Origin: Branchiostoma floridae | Lineage: Eukaryota; Chordata; Leptocardii; Amphioxiformes; Branchiostomatidae | Assembly (NCBI RefSeq): GCF_000003815.2 | Contig: NC_049992.1 | Location: 11,937,450 to 12,001,449, forward strand | Length of the DNA stretch: 64,000 nucleotides | Direction of reading: 5' to 3' | Shown: positions 1 through 12,800 of the stretch, piece by piece | How the letters are laid out: each line of letters opens with the position of its first letter | How positions within the stretch are numbered: position 1 is the first letter of the stretch | Notes under the pieces: generated by a model | The model's database searches: none | What the model saw: the letters and a program-made list of their open reading frames with translations, nothing else | What the model was told of the DNA's origin: nothing | Program-made: the position numbers and the translations under genes

Positions 1-399
1 CACTCTCAGAGAAATTTACCAACACTTTGACATAAATCACTACAAAATGTAAGTTTCTTCTAAATATCTATGCATAAATTGCATAAGAGCAAATTCTCAG
101 GAGTCTGCCCGTGTGCTGGTATTGTGTAACTACGTACACTTCATAGTGTGCTGGTATTGTGTAGTACGTTCTTCAATCAACGCCAAGTATCTATAGCTGC
201 CGCGCATAATTCATGAGCAGTTTATTTACCACGGTATGTCTATGTCTAGAGTCTAGTTACTCATGAAATGTATAAACTATGACTATACATACACACTGTA
301 CACAATGAGAATACTTATACAGACAACACCTTAATCGAAAGAAGAAGAAGACTAGGAATCACGGTAACTGTATCAAATGTAGTTCTGTGCATTTCTCAC

Positions 400-471
400 C
401 TGTAAGGCTACAATCATGGGCTGTCTTGACGCAGACCAAAGAGCCACCGACTTGTTCAAAACGGACGCCAT
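400..471 (-). CDS. First coding exon of an unidentified minus-strand gene (partial)
   Basis: On the minus strand an acceptor (tttctcccag) at about 502 is followed by a short 5'UTR, an ATG at 471-469 and 24 codons, ending at a clean donor (gtgaga) after base 400. The peptide starts MASVLNKSVALWSASRQP. It has no acidic residue and carries Lys and Arg among Ser, Ala and hydrophobic residues, like a mitochondrial presequence. That is the only hint of function and it is weak. The rest of the gene lies off the left edge. It would be transcribed divergently from PPP1R35. I do not recognise the family. Confidence 0.4.
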
Positions 472-1561
472 TTTTGTCAAACGAAGGTTGACCTTGTTGG
501 GCTGGGAGAAATAACACAATCACAGTGACAGCTAAGACTTATTCTCTCCTGTTGATGGAAGCACTGGTTTCTCTCCGACGTTGTTCTGCACTGAGAACGA
601 ACGCAAATACGTCTAAATTTACAGTCGGTTGTTACACAAGGTAGCTCTTACCTAACGTAGGTCAGTAATCATGTAAGTAAGGTCAAATGATGACCTCACA
701 CGTAATCTTTCGTAACATGCATTCGTAACAAACGTAGAAATATGGTTATTGTTTATTCAATAATAGCGAAAAATGATGGGAAATCAGAAGTATTATTATC
801 TATTACGAAGAAATTTACTAATTTTTTTTCGTGTAGCTGAGATTCCCATCATCCTCTTGGCAGAAGAACAAAATGGCGGGCGTTCAAATTTCTAAAATTC
901 TGACTCTTGTCAAATGTTTAGGCTGAGTTGCCTCCGATGTCGTGGCCTTTGTAGGTGAGATTGGCTTATTATCCATATAAGTAGACTTAAGTTTATCTGA
1001 TGGATCGCGATTTGTGTCGATTCTAATGATTTTTTCTGTCGTACACGCTGTCTTTTTCTTTGTTAGTGAAACGTTAAAACTCTGGATCTGGACGAGGCTT
1101 TTGAAGTTTCCGTAAACTCAGAGTTTCAGTGGGATTTCTGATCGACCACCACATTGAATACATAGCATATTAAAGTTTGCCCTGCAGTTCTTTGTGCTCC
1201 CCACGTTGATTTTACATATAAAAGAAACAGCAGAGGTAGTGTGACAGTGTATCATGACGGGAATAATCATAAGAACAGGGGGACCCCTCCCACCTTAAAA
1301 TTTAACCTTAAAAAATTATTGTATTTTCTAGCGCTATAGCGGAAACGCCACATTCGCACGCTAATCTTTTCTTTTATATATCATAATCTAGATACTGAAA
1401 TTGCGTTTGTTGTATAATGCTAGTAGTTCATGTGCATTGTCTTGTCTAAAACCAAACCACTAGCCAAGTATGTTAACTTGTCTTCTTTTTCTGACATTTA
1501 TACAGCTGCTACCAAACATCATCATCACAGATACCACATTGCAAGTTGTGACCAGGACAGT
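472..1561. promoter_or_regulatory. Divergent promoter region and PPP1R35 5'UTR
   Basis: This gap separates the minus-strand exon ending at 471 from the PPP1R35 start at 1562. A likely noncoding first exon of PPP1R35 runs from about 860 to a donor (gtgaga) after 954. It holds an aaaATGGCGGGCG motif typical of core promoters, but that reading frame stops quickly. An acceptor (catttatacag) just before about 1505 opens the exon that carries the start codon. Everything else looks like ordinary AT-rich intron and promoter sequence. Confidence 0.4.
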
Positions 1562-3301
1562 ATGGCTTCACACATAGTCTGCCATGGTAACGAGCACCTC
1601 CCTCGATCCTTCCCGCCTCCTCTGCCATCAGCCAAGGACCACGGCATTGTCTCTCAGTTGGGCAAGGACCATTTACTCTCACAGACAGAACCCAAGGTTC
1701 AAGTTCAGGAGGCAGACATCATACCTATGCACATTGTCCCTGCTCCTGTGCCAAAATCTGACATCAACTTAGCAGATCCAGACCTGTTAGTGACACCAGA
1801 GAAAAGAGACGGAAAGTTGAAAGACGTTGTGTCAGTACGACCAAAGTCGTATCCTTACATTGTTAAGGAGCCTAGAGTGGAAAGACATATGCCTGGACTG
1901 AGGAGGGTCAGGTTTGATGTAGCAGATAGTGTTAGCGAAGGATCAGATCAAAGTGAAGAAGACTCTGAGGTGACATTTCAGAGGACCAGAGTTGTGAGGA
2001 GTGGTCAACCAAAGGTACAAGTCAGTAGGCACAGGAAAGCTGTACAGGGCAGATGTGTGGTTGGCACAAATGCAGCAGAGGAATGTGTGCTGGCCAGACC
2101 AGAGTTTAACACTACGTTAGCACTGGGAAAGGAACTTCAAGTAAGTTCTTTTTTTAAACTAGAGCATTTCAATATCGTACATTGTTTGCTTTTCGTTATT
2201 ATTTTTCTTTATGTAACTTACACGAAATAGACACAACTGTTGAAAATGAAAATCTTGTCTCATATGGTATTGCCTTGATGAAATACTTTGTTTACAAGAA
2301 GGCACTGAATATTATTATTGTAAGACATGCACTTAACATACTACATGTATCTTCTTACTGTCCTCAGAAATTGAACTTTGGCGAGTTTGATGCCAAAGCA
2401 GCTGCCCTGGAGAAACTGAAGACATCAGAACAGGTGCAGGAAAAGGTGTCCGAGAAAAGTGCAGAGGGGGTCAACATTGCACCTGCTGAACAGAAGTATA
2501 GAGGTGAGGTCATTCATTCATCCTGTCTTGTTTGAGTTTACCAGCAATTGTATTTTGAGCTAATGTCTGTCTGTCTTAAGTTACAAAATGCCCATTTTCA
2601 TTTCCCCATGACTGCAGACCTGGTGAGCCTGGATGTACCAGTACAGAGTGTACTGGAAGCAGCAGTGGAGGAAAAGTTATCCATGGTGAAAGATGTCAGA
2701 CATGAGAGACCTCAGGTATATGCTTTCTGTGTTTTGTTTAATCATAGTTACTACATATGTGTGTATGTACATGAGTCTGTTATAGGAACTCCAAATAGGG
2801 CATTTTTGTAAATCGTAGAACTTGCTGCCCATTTTCCATTGTACTGTTATTAGTGTATGTGCATTTAAGTTCACGGGGATTTAATTTTACAGTAGCAGTG
2901 GTTTAAAGTTCTCAGTAGTGCCATACACTGTAGTCATGTACTGTAATGGAAAAATGTTCGCAGTTGTTTTGAGTTTGCGGTGAAGTTGTCTCCTTAAAAC
3001 TGCTAACATAAAATGACCGCAAACATTTCTGCACTTATAATATTTGGTAAGAAAGGAAAGAAACCAATTTTGTTTTTCATGTTTTTATTAACTTTCAACT
3101 GTCAATATATGCCATTAACAGTATGTTTGTCTGCAGGTCCAAGAAGAGCCAGATATCATGGACTTCTTCACAGATGACCTGATGTTTGAGTCAGCTGACT
3201 ACAGCACCACACACATCCCTCCTGTCACAGCCAGTCTTCAGACTGCACCTCCTCACATGACCTTTGACCTCTACAGGCACATGCAGATGTGGGAGGGTTG
3301 A
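1562..3301 (+). CDS. PPP1R35: Protein phosphatase 1 regulatory subunit 35
   Basis: Four coding exons join in phase: 1562-2140, 2368-2503, 2618-2715 and 3137-3301, giving 325 aa. The C-terminal half matches the PPP1R35 C-terminal domain as I recall it from human: a TLALGKELQ block, then VNIAPAEQKYRDLVSL, a helical VxxAAxxEKLS segment and a terminal DLYRHMQMWEG. A PP1-docking RVxF motif, RRVRF, lies near residues 114-118 in a charged linker. The family binds PP1 and acts at centrosomes in centriole elongation. The N-terminal 110 residues look disordered. I took the ATG at 1562 because the upstream in-frame ATG (1430) lies before an apparent splice acceptor. All donors are GT and all acceptors AG. 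Confidence 0.85.
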
Positions 3302-5205
3302 TGTCTTTATTGTAGATTCTCTCTACCTCTATTTTGTTCAATACATATGATAGATATGAAATGAACTGAAAATGGTATGAAATTAGTAGATAAGGATTTC
3401 TTCTGCCATATGAAGAGCATGTACATAGATAGTTTATCTGTTACTAAAATAAGCTAGGTTATGACATAATTCTATTTATTTCCTCCCATTTACAGTGATA
3501 TGTAGATATTGGTCCTGTTTCTGACAGGCAGGAATTGCCTGTTTGCACATTTATCTGGTTAGCATTCCAATCTAAGTAAATTGTGCGGGTCCAATTTTCT
3601 TGATGGAGTTACTACCATTCATCATTGTATATTTACCCACATGGCCAGTTTATTATTGCTACATTTATTTCTGTTTGCATTGTTTTACATTAAAAGAGGC
3701 TACTTTGAAAGTATTTTAGACTTATTAGAGTTAGCAGTACTGCTGTGGCCACATAGGATAAAAACAGCACTACTGTGTGTGCTACAACTTACAGGACTAT
3801 GTACAATATAACATTTACTTTGGTAGCACGTGTGTTGAATGAAATTTGTATAAAAACACCCTGGAGGCTGTGAAGATGAACCAACCATCTTCTGTGTTTC
3901 AGTGCCTTTTATTCTTGAACCCTTCCTCTTGTTTGTACTGTGCAGTACTGCTGTAACATGAACACTAACGAAATCAAGTCAAGTAGTATGAGTACATGTA
4001 AACAATGACAGTATAAAGTAAATCTAAATATATATGCATGCATCTGCAAGAGTAAAGAAACATGAACATGTATGAACTAGAAACATGCATTTATGAATGG
4101 AACATAAGTATGAGTCTTATACTTCAAACAACAATATATGTGATAGCAGCATAAAGGTCCAATGGTTGTTTACAGGTAGATTAAACTCTACAATTGGGGA
4201 AAATATCAAATTAAAGTTTTAGAGTTTGAGTAATCTGTGAAGATCATGTTCCTGGATTTACTATATGAACAAACACATTTAAATGCCATTAATCACAAGA
4301 CACCTTAGCAACACAGACAACTAAATGCCACACTAGATTGTGGTTGCCACAAGTGTTTAACATAACCTGTTGAAATAGGCACAATACAACTTGATTTTGT
4401 CAGATTGTGGCAACAGTGGGGGTTGTATCCATAGCGATGCCTAGTAAGCAGTTGACAGGAAGGTACAGGTAGAGTAGTTTCTGCCAAATGCACTACAAGG
4501 TAAACCAATTACGAGGTACACCAATTAAGTTAACGGTAGTTTTTATTTGTTAGACACAGTAACAAACATGTCATATGTCATAAACAATATACCTCCGCTG
4601 AGAAGTACTTAAGTGTTAAAGTATATTTACAGTTATATGTGACCTGTTGAAACAAATAGAGATACAACAGGTGCGCATGGATCAAAGGGTATTTTTGTCA
4701 ATTCAAGTGTTTACCAACCCAGAAAAATTGACAACTTCTATGACCTTTTGCTGAGGGCGTACCAAGTACAAAGTCATGTGACTTTCTAGAAGCGTCGTCT
4801 GGAAGGCCAACACAGAAGCTAGCTTTCAGTTGGAAGCACGCGCCTGCCTTAAGTGACTGTTATTTTGTGTGTCTAAACTGCTGGTAATATGAACTTTTTG
4901 TTTTCTATTTACTTGAAGAAAGTGTACCGTTTGCAATAAGCTGATACCTAATGCCGTTCGTAATATTGGCACAAAACAGATCTAACGTCGAAGTCTACTT
5001 GTCATTGTATTGGACTGGAATATAGATTAGATGTTGCATTTACTTCTACGTTAGGATGTATTTTATGTGACTTGGAATCCCGAGAAAATTGATGTTGCCA
5101 AACCCAGCTAAAGTAATGTTTCAGGATTGTCTTTTTTCAGCTTATCTTATTATCTTATTTATATCTTATTTCACATATCTAGAAAACATATAACCGTTGC
5201 TCAAT
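3302..5205 (+). other. PPP1R35 3'UTR and intergenic spacer
   Basis: AT-rich sequence with no open frame I can link to a protein. The first few hundred bases are probably the PPP1R35 3'UTR (an ATTAAA hexamer lies near 3689). The last few hundred should contain the promoter and 5'UTR of the gene starting at 5206, whose start codon sits in an AATATGGCGCGC context. Confidence 0.35.
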
Positions 5206-8200
5206 ATGGCGCGCGTAGGCGTGGAACAACAGGAACGTGTCCACATTGAGGTCAAGAAGACGGGGACGTTCGTGGCTATTGCAAAAGGGTGAGTCCACCA
5301 TGCTCGAGAATACGGTCCAAGACCGTGGCATAAAGATGAAGAATTGCCCAACTAACGCCCCCAATATTAAAAGGGAACAACTTGCGTCCATGCAAACTCA
5401 CATCCAAAGTTGTTCTTGTTTAAAACAAATAAAACTCCGTTTGACTGAAACGTCTCCTGCCTTTGCAGTGCATACAACAGTCACAACTTCGCCGTAAAGA
5501 ACCTCCAGGATTGTAAACGTCCGTACGAGTACGATGGCAGAGAAGCCTACCTGTGCCTGCCGTTCGGAGGGGGCTTCTCTAGTTGCGGAGATTTCTTCGC
5601 AGCGGCTGTTTACTATGTCTCTTTGCTCACGTGGATTATTCCCGCTGTGGTAAAATAATTTGATATTTTTTTTCTTTTGTGGCATAAACAAATTAATACT
5701 GAGGCATTTGATTGTACGACATACTGCTCACCATAGTACTACATGGAACTATGCACCAACAGATATGATCTAAGTTAGGTGTGACGGGTCGTTCGGTGTA
5801 ATATAACCAGCTGCTGCCGCGTGCCTGCGAAGCTGGTGTGTTACGCCGAACGGCGGTTATACCGGCTATATAAATACAGATACAATATTTCTGAATATTG
5901 GAACTACATTTTGGATAGTAACGATATATCAATAAAAGTCTTAAACAGTGAAATGTTTCTGAAATTTTCTATCATAAACACATAACACAACTTTCTTAAT
6001 TAGGCAATTTTTGCCAAATGGATTTTACATACGTATACACATACATGCATTCTTATTTCATTTTAGTTGGCTTATGGGACTGTGAACAGGCGACCATCTG
6101 AAGAGCTATTCTCAAAAGGCTATTTGGATTTCTCGTTCGTCTTCTACTTCTTCTTGTCTCTCTATCACGTGGCTGCCTTCGTCATCATCTGTATTAACTG
6201 GAACACCTTCAACAACGCCTGGTACATGATTGAGGTGAGGTTTAGATTGCATGATTTGTACCAATGATGGGACAGGTCAGTTTGTAGGCCTAGGGTTTGA
6301 ATAAGCAGCTGCTTCCACCCTGCATGCCTGCAAAGTTGGCGTAGTGTTATACCAAAGAACGCTTTACGCATACGGAATACTGCTGTCAGGCGTACCGTGG
6401 CGTCTCGTATCTCAAAGATACCACATTCGAATGCACACAGCCCCTTTATACCTTTCTCACTTTGGGTCAATAGTCTTAAAGTATATACGTAATGAATCTG
6501 GTCACATCTGCAGAAGCACCACTTCCCCGGTATATTTCACCCCAAGCTGCTTGTTTCCTACAGGTCAACAATCTTGTTGATTCCAAAAATGAGTTCTTTG
6601 AAGTTACCGCCTCTTCTGCTCGGTCTCTTACATTCCTACATGCCGATCAACAAAACTTCCTTCTTGCCCGGCTGGAGGCAAGCAATGGTAAAACACATTC
6701 CTTTGTTTATATAGAGAAGCCGTTGTCTCTATGCTTATTTAACCCTCAAGCACCCGACCTTTTTTTGCGACTAAAATGACCGAGTGGGGTCCAAACGGAC
6801 CCCAAAATGTTTTGTTCATAAAATCTCAGTACCATTTCTTATCCGCGATCATTGTATATACATTGCTTTGTCAATGTAAGAGGAAGATTTTGAGATGTTA
6901 AGGTGTTGCTAATTCCAACTCATTATCACAATTTATGCAAAAGTTCAGAAGGACCACGTTTTGCACTAAACCTATTCCGACCAGATAGGGGAATTTTGAG
7001 GCCCTCAGTAACATTTATGTCGCATAACTCATGAACGGCTAGAGCTAAAGCTACGAAACTTGGTAATTTGTCACAAAATATTGTTTGCAAAAGTTTTTGG
7101 TCAATAAAGTAAGTTTATCATTTTTTTTGGGTTGCCATGGCAACCATATTCTAACAGGCATATTTTTGCCAAAATTTGACAATTTCAATTTAAACAAGGT
7201 TTTCTTGGTAAACTACACCTGTTTTCTGACAACAATTAAATTTTATGAAATTCAATGTAATTTTCATGACTTAAAATTTATAATTTATGCTAATTTCCTG
7301 ACGTCATTGGTCAAAATCCAAGATGGCTGCCCTGATTAGGCAAATGACGTCATAATGTCGTCACATTACATTTTGATGACACAGAAATTTTTGTGATGAT
7401 TTAGGTTTACATTCTTATTATTGTCTGAAAGTTTGATAGTCATACTGTGAGTGGTTAAGGAGTTAGCCTCCAAAGTTTGCTTTAAAAACTGCAAATTTTT
7501 GCTGGGGTCCGTTTGGACCCCAGAGGGACTGAACACAAACTTTCTTTATAATTTTCACATTATTGTACTAATCTTTGCGAAAACTTAGGAGAAGGTAAAG
7601 GACATATTGACTGACAAATTCACGGAAGGATTTTTTCTTCAGATTAAAAATGTTCAAATGGCACTTCAAAATGTACGCCTGGGGTCCAAATGGACCCCAC
7701 TCGGGTGTTTGAGGGTTAACATCTGATATGGGGTTACCTTGAAATTGTTTCCCTACGATCTTCAAAAAGAGGTACAAATTTATGGATGCACTTTATGGAT
7801 GCTACATAACTATCTAATTCTTTACAGGTTTTTAAAAAGTTCTTATGGCTATTTTCACCTTAAATGCATCCACGCGCCTTCTTTTTAAGTATATAAAGCT
7901 CAAATGGCCGAAAATGTAAAATTCTATACGGCGTCTAGTAGCTTCAAACTGTCTGCCATGTACAAGTAATCTGGTTTGATACCAAAGGGTCAACAAGAGT
8001 GTGGCAAAATCCAAAATATTGCATCATATTGTAGTACATGCACATGTAGAATGCAATAGTAGTGCCTATTGCACTTGGTGAATAAAAGGTCTGTGTGCTC
8101 ATGGTGTGTTTAATGTGTATGATTTAGAAAGAAAAGGATTTTGATGATAATGGTAATATGTTCTTCCTTATGTATTCCATGTGTTCCACAGATGTTACCC

Positions 8201-8334
8201 TTGGTGTTATGGCATACACCTCTGCCTACACAAGAGACCAGTTTACTGTTCCTGCCATCCAGCTTTTCGTTTTCACCGCTCTATCAATTATGTCCGCCGG
8301 CATACAGTTTGGCACGCTGGCAAATTTTACGTGA
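5206..8334 (+). CDS. Unrecognised small multipass membrane protein
   Basis: Five exons join in phase into 232 aa: 5206-5288, 5469-5649, 6067-6234, 6564-6687 and 8192-8334 (stop TGA 8332). There is no N-terminal signal. Residues 1-60 are soluble and include a CLPFGGGFSSCG Gly/Cys motif. Hydrophobic segments follow at about 70-93 (AAAVYYVSLLTWIIPAVLAY), 107-130 (FVFYFFLSLYHVAAFVIICI) and 208-228 (IQLFVFTALSIMSAGIQF). A soluble loop of about 70 residues separates the second and third. I do not recognise the family. Exon 4 is supported only by its splice signals and by being the one choice that brings exon 5 into frame. The intron between exons 4 and 5 carries a piggyBac-like MITE. Confidence 0.6.
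5790..5852. repeat. Hairpin-forming interspersed repeat
   Basis: CGTTCGGTGTAA (5790-5801) pairs with TTACGCCGAACG (5841-5852), with one G-T pair, and CCAGCT pairs with AGCTGG inside. The same core (CAGCTGCT, TGCCTGCRAAG, GTTATACC) recurs in degraded form at about 6305-6352 in the same gene. It looks like a short dispersed repeat. I cannot name a family. Confidence 0.4.
6743..7715. mobile_element. Non-autonomous piggyBac-like element (TTAA-flanked)
   Basis: The 973-bp element is flanked by TTAA at 6739-6742 and 7716-7719. Its ends begin CCCTCAAGCACCCGA and, reversed, CCCTCAAACACCCGA. TTAA target duplication and a CCCT terminus are piggyBac hallmarks. Near each end, and once more at about 7504, is a palindrome of the form GGGGTCC-N4-GGACCCC. 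No transposase frame is visible, so it is a MITE. It sits in the intron between exons 4 and 5 of the membrane-protein gene. Confidence 0.75.
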
Positions 8335-9859
8335 AAAATGAGGCTTTCCTAATAATTTGTTAAAGACCGCAAATTAAACACCCAAATTTTGCGGAAATCA
8401 TTGTCATGTTTGTATGATAAATGCTGGAGAGATTCAAGTTGTTTGTTTAACTGAACTAGTAGGTAAGCTAAACGATTGACTAGCCTGGGCTTTATCATCA
8501 TGATCAAACATGCCAAGTGCTTTCTTTATGATCATTAGTCAACAAAGGTTTGTATAGAATACAGATGCTTATATACTACAATTATATGAGAAGTCAACAA
8601 GACTGTGTGTATCAGTTTGCATATATTTTGGCATATATTTTGGTAAACACTTTGACAAATAGCCCGACTTCGAAATAAGGAGTTTAAGGGTCTATTGTTT
8701 AGGCAAGGCAGAGAATACATTGACGTGTTGACCTGCAAGTAATTTGAATGACTTTTTGGAAATGTATGAAGAAGCAGATAAACCAGCTATAGGCCCGCAA
8801 ATGTACATTCTGTCAAAATAAGGTAAACTCCATTCACAATACTGTATATTACATGATTGTGGCATTTATTTCTGTTTGCTTTATTTTTCATCAGAAGGAG
8901 TCTAATGGAGGACTGTACGTTTGTATTTTGTTGGAAGCAGTAGTATGCTGTGAAACAGTCATAAAGTATCAACAACAGTTACTAGCAAATTTATTCAGCG
9001 TGTGGTACAAGGTACATGGTGATAGCACTAGTGCCCAGTGAAGTTTGTATCAAAACTTGGAGGCAGTTCAATAAATGAGATACTAGTATCTCCTATTTTT
9101 TCTATGTTTCAGTACTAATGTTTAGTATTCTTACATTACCATTTACTTTATATTTAGTCGCATTTTAGCTGAAGCTAATTGAAATCAGGTAGCATATAAG
9201 TAGCATGTTAAGTTCTTAAATACTTAAAGTACGCAACAAAATATTAAAATGTGAGAAATAGACATTGCTCTGGTGTCATTATAGATGGACTATATATCCG
9301 AGTGAGATATCACAGAAAAACAACTTGGACCTCTACAGGTAAATGTTTCAGAATACTTTGAAGCGGAAATGTATTGGCAAACAATTGATCACGTATTTAA
9401 AGATAAAATCATTGTACAGTTGTACAGTTTAATCTATCTGACTGAAACGCGTGGACAACAGTTTAATCTAGCTTTAAGTATACTGCTGCCTGTATGTTTA
9501 ACCTCCATCAACACAATCTTTAGTGTGCCTTATTTTGAAGAGACGACTCTAGAATTGGAGACTGACAAACAACAGCGTGCATAGAGTTTGGATATGCCTA
9601 CTTCACTACAGTCTAATCAATACCTGAATTTAGTAAAAAGCCTTTCTAGTTAAAGGTTACAAAAGTTGACCTTATAAATGATGGGACATTCATTAATGAT
9701 TGCTGTTATTTCTGATTTACCTTTCTTCTTCTTGTTTCTTTTTACGATGTCTGGTTAGGGTTTCTTACGTGTGCAGCCATATGCAGTTATCAATTTCCAA
9801 TGTTGCGTTTTACGGTTATAGTCGTTACTAAAATTCCCTGCAATATGTTGAGTTTCAAA
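8335..9859. other. Convergent 3' region
   Basis: This lies between the stop codons of the plus-strand membrane protein (8334) and the minus-strand pannexin (9860), so it should hold both 3'UTRs. Open frames here are short and have no recognisable protein. An AATAAA at 9070-9075 on the plus strand is the likely polyadenylation signal of the membrane-protein gene. Confidence 0.4.
9070..9075 (+). terminator. Candidate polyadenylation signal AATAAA
   Basis: AATAAA about 740 nt after the stop codon of the 5206-8334 gene, on the same strand. Confidence 0.4.
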
Positions 9860-12800
9860 CTACAATGGTCCAGAATCCTGAATCTGTCCATCTGGCGATG
9901 TGCCCGGCTTGTCTTGCCCCTGCCCTTGCCCCGCCCGTTTCCGAGCCGGTCCGCTCCCTGATTGGCCGTGTCTCAGGATGGACCCAAACCGAGGCAGAGA
10001 GACTGCAGTGGCCGTTGTGGACACCTCTCCAATCAGGTTGACAAGATCACCGACCGTCACGTCTTGAGGGCTGACATCTTCATCCTCATCTTCCTTCAGA
10101 AGAATGTCCTTTTTACCATCAAGGGATGTTTTGTCTCCTGAGATGACGCCATCCAGCATGGCCTCCTTGCTTGCCTTAGCCTGTTCGTCCTCCATCGCGT
10201 GTTTCAGGCATCTGATTTCCGACAGGCGGTAGTACGACTTGACTTCGGTGACGTTACTAGCCAGGTACACCGACAGGAGGTTGATATCGCTGAACCAGCT
10301 TTGGGGAACCAATGCGTCCTTTTCTACACACACGAAAGGGAGCATTCTGAAAATCTTGACGTTGTCCCTTTTCTTGCCCACATATTTGATGATGATGTAG
10401 ACGAAGATGAGCAGAGCGATGAGGACGTAGAAGGCGATGTTGATGACGCAGGCGATCCGGAACATGGCCACCCCGGGCAGTTTGCAGTTGACGGCGTCCG
10501 GAATGCCCTCCATGACCAGCAGCTCTCCGGAACGGATGTTGCAGGAAAACTCGTCCGGAAGGTTCTCGAAGTAGAAGTACAACAGATAAGCTGAAATCGA
10601 TACAAGATTTAAGAGACATGAGAAAACACGAACAGCCTTTTTAAAGCAAGTCGGATCTTGTGCATTCCTGACATCATGCACAATTTGGCCACTGTCCAAC
10701 TACCGCATGCATACATATCGTTTTGGAGATGTGTCAAAACCTCCAAAATATCAATAGTGATCTTTCCAGCTTTTAATGTTAGCAGTGACATGTTATAATT
10801 AGATCTGGCTGCCAGTAGATCTGGCTACATTCGTTGATTTCTTGTTGTATCCATCCAAAGGGGGGGGGGGGGGGTCTAAGATAGTTCCATTGACGTTTTG
10901 ATACCATAGGGGCGGGGTTAACCAGTTGTTATTCACTGACTTCTAAGGTACAGTTTTGGAAGGCGGATCCCATTTCTTTCCCTTTCGCCACCTTTTACCT
11001 CTCCAACCGAAGCCAGATTTTTACACCCACACGGAACAAGGAAGTCGTGTAAAGTGTTTTGTTCAAGTACGTCTTTTGTCAGGAACCTCGGGAATGGAAA
11101 CTATGACCTCTCAATTTCACGACTGATAGCCTAGCTTTTCAGCCATTGGAAACAATAAAGAGTGTACTTAAAATTATTCAACAAAAAAAGAACTCACTGA
11201 TGGTGCAGGCGATCCCCAGCAGGACCAGGACCTGCCTGATGAGGTACAGCCTGATGAGCTGGTTTTTCTTGACCTTACACAGGAGGTAGTTCTCAAACAG
11301 CAGGAAGGCGTACGGCTTCTCAGTCTTCACCTGGGGAGCAACAATGGGTGGCAACGTCAGTTAAAGGGGAAATTATGGCTAGGTATGTGACAAAGGGAAT
11401 TATTGTAGAGAATGCAATTTTTGCAACAAATTGCATTCCCATCGATTGTTACAAATTGAAGCACAGTATGGATTGATCACGTCAATGGAAAATTGAATTG
11501 TCCAAAAGCATAATCCAATCTCTGAAGTGGGAAGGTAAGGTTTGCCCCACCTTCGCCATCTCGGAGTCGAACTCCGTCCGTGTCATGGTCAGGTCGCCTG
11601 GGTCCCGTTTGCCCAGGATCTCACACACCAGCTGGACAGCTCGGCTGAACGTGTTGTCAAACTCTGTCAGGATCACGCTCATCTCAGCCTGGTGGCGACG
11701 GGAGGAGGTAGATTAATGAACTGTCTTATATATATATCCATGTACAGTGCAAAAACGTCGATGAAGGTTAGACATCCAGATACGCCCAAAAGTAGTTACT
11801 TAGGCAAAATCATATCCAGCTGCTTGAGTAACTGCTTTTTGGCGTACAGTACAAAAATCATACGAGTTGTGCTTCAAATGTTCGTTGTATCATTTATGTA
11901 GATGGCATGGGACTCGCCCCTGTATGATCCGAGCCTCGTACAACATGTAAGATATACCACAACTTTACCTGTAAAGTTGGCACAGCCGTAACGTTCCAGA
12001 AGACAACAGGCAGGTACATAATGGCGCCGATGCACAGCAAGATGTAGGGGAAGATCTTGTGTTGGAAGAGCGACATCGGCTGTGTTATCACCCTCTCTCC
12101 GTCTAGGAAACATAAAGTTAAGTTTGTTAATGTTATAGGTTGAGTGGAAACAACCCTATAGTGTAGTAGTGTTTAAAAATTAGGTAATATCTTGTCAGCA
12201 TTCTTTTGAATGGTTAGCTTTTCAAAGACACACTAGGGTAAGCTAAAATACATTCCAGTGCAATAGTGGTCAGTCAGGAATGCAGGAGGGGGAATGTAGC
12301 ATTTTCAAGATCGGAAGAACAGCAATCCAGGGGAGGGTAGTGGCCAAAGTTTGATATATGCTTTCATAATTCTAGGAACAAATTGTGCATTAAGTCAAAC
12401 ATTATGGAAAAGTCAATAGTCTCCATGTCTGGTAAAATTGGATTTCTATAGATCAGCTACAGAGAAGGGATATAAGAAGCCTTGGAGATGTAACACAGCC
12501 GCCCTACCTGTGGTATTAGCCCAGCCCGACGCGATCCTAGAAAATTTCAACTCTGTCCAGCAGTAGACATTTAGGTACTTCCCATGTGCCGACCCAAAGT
12601 CCTGAGGCGGGAAGCATGCTATCACTGAGTCCTCTGTAACCAGTAGAGAAAAGATAACCCAATTACTATGGAAACTAAGATGGCTTTACCTGTGCCAACG
12701 ACGACGTTAGCGTCGCGTAGTTCGCCCCAACAGTACGCAGAGATGACGGCGCTCTGTGCCCAGCCAAAATGTAACGGGGGGAAGCACGATATGTGGTTCG

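Noticed and set aside
5790-5852. tRNA gene or tRNA-derived SINE
   Set aside because: The sequence folds as a simple hairpin and I could not place A and B boxes, an anticodon arm and an acceptor stem together.
10199-10594. 131-codon plus-strand frame
   Set aside because: Antisense shadow of the last pannexin exon.
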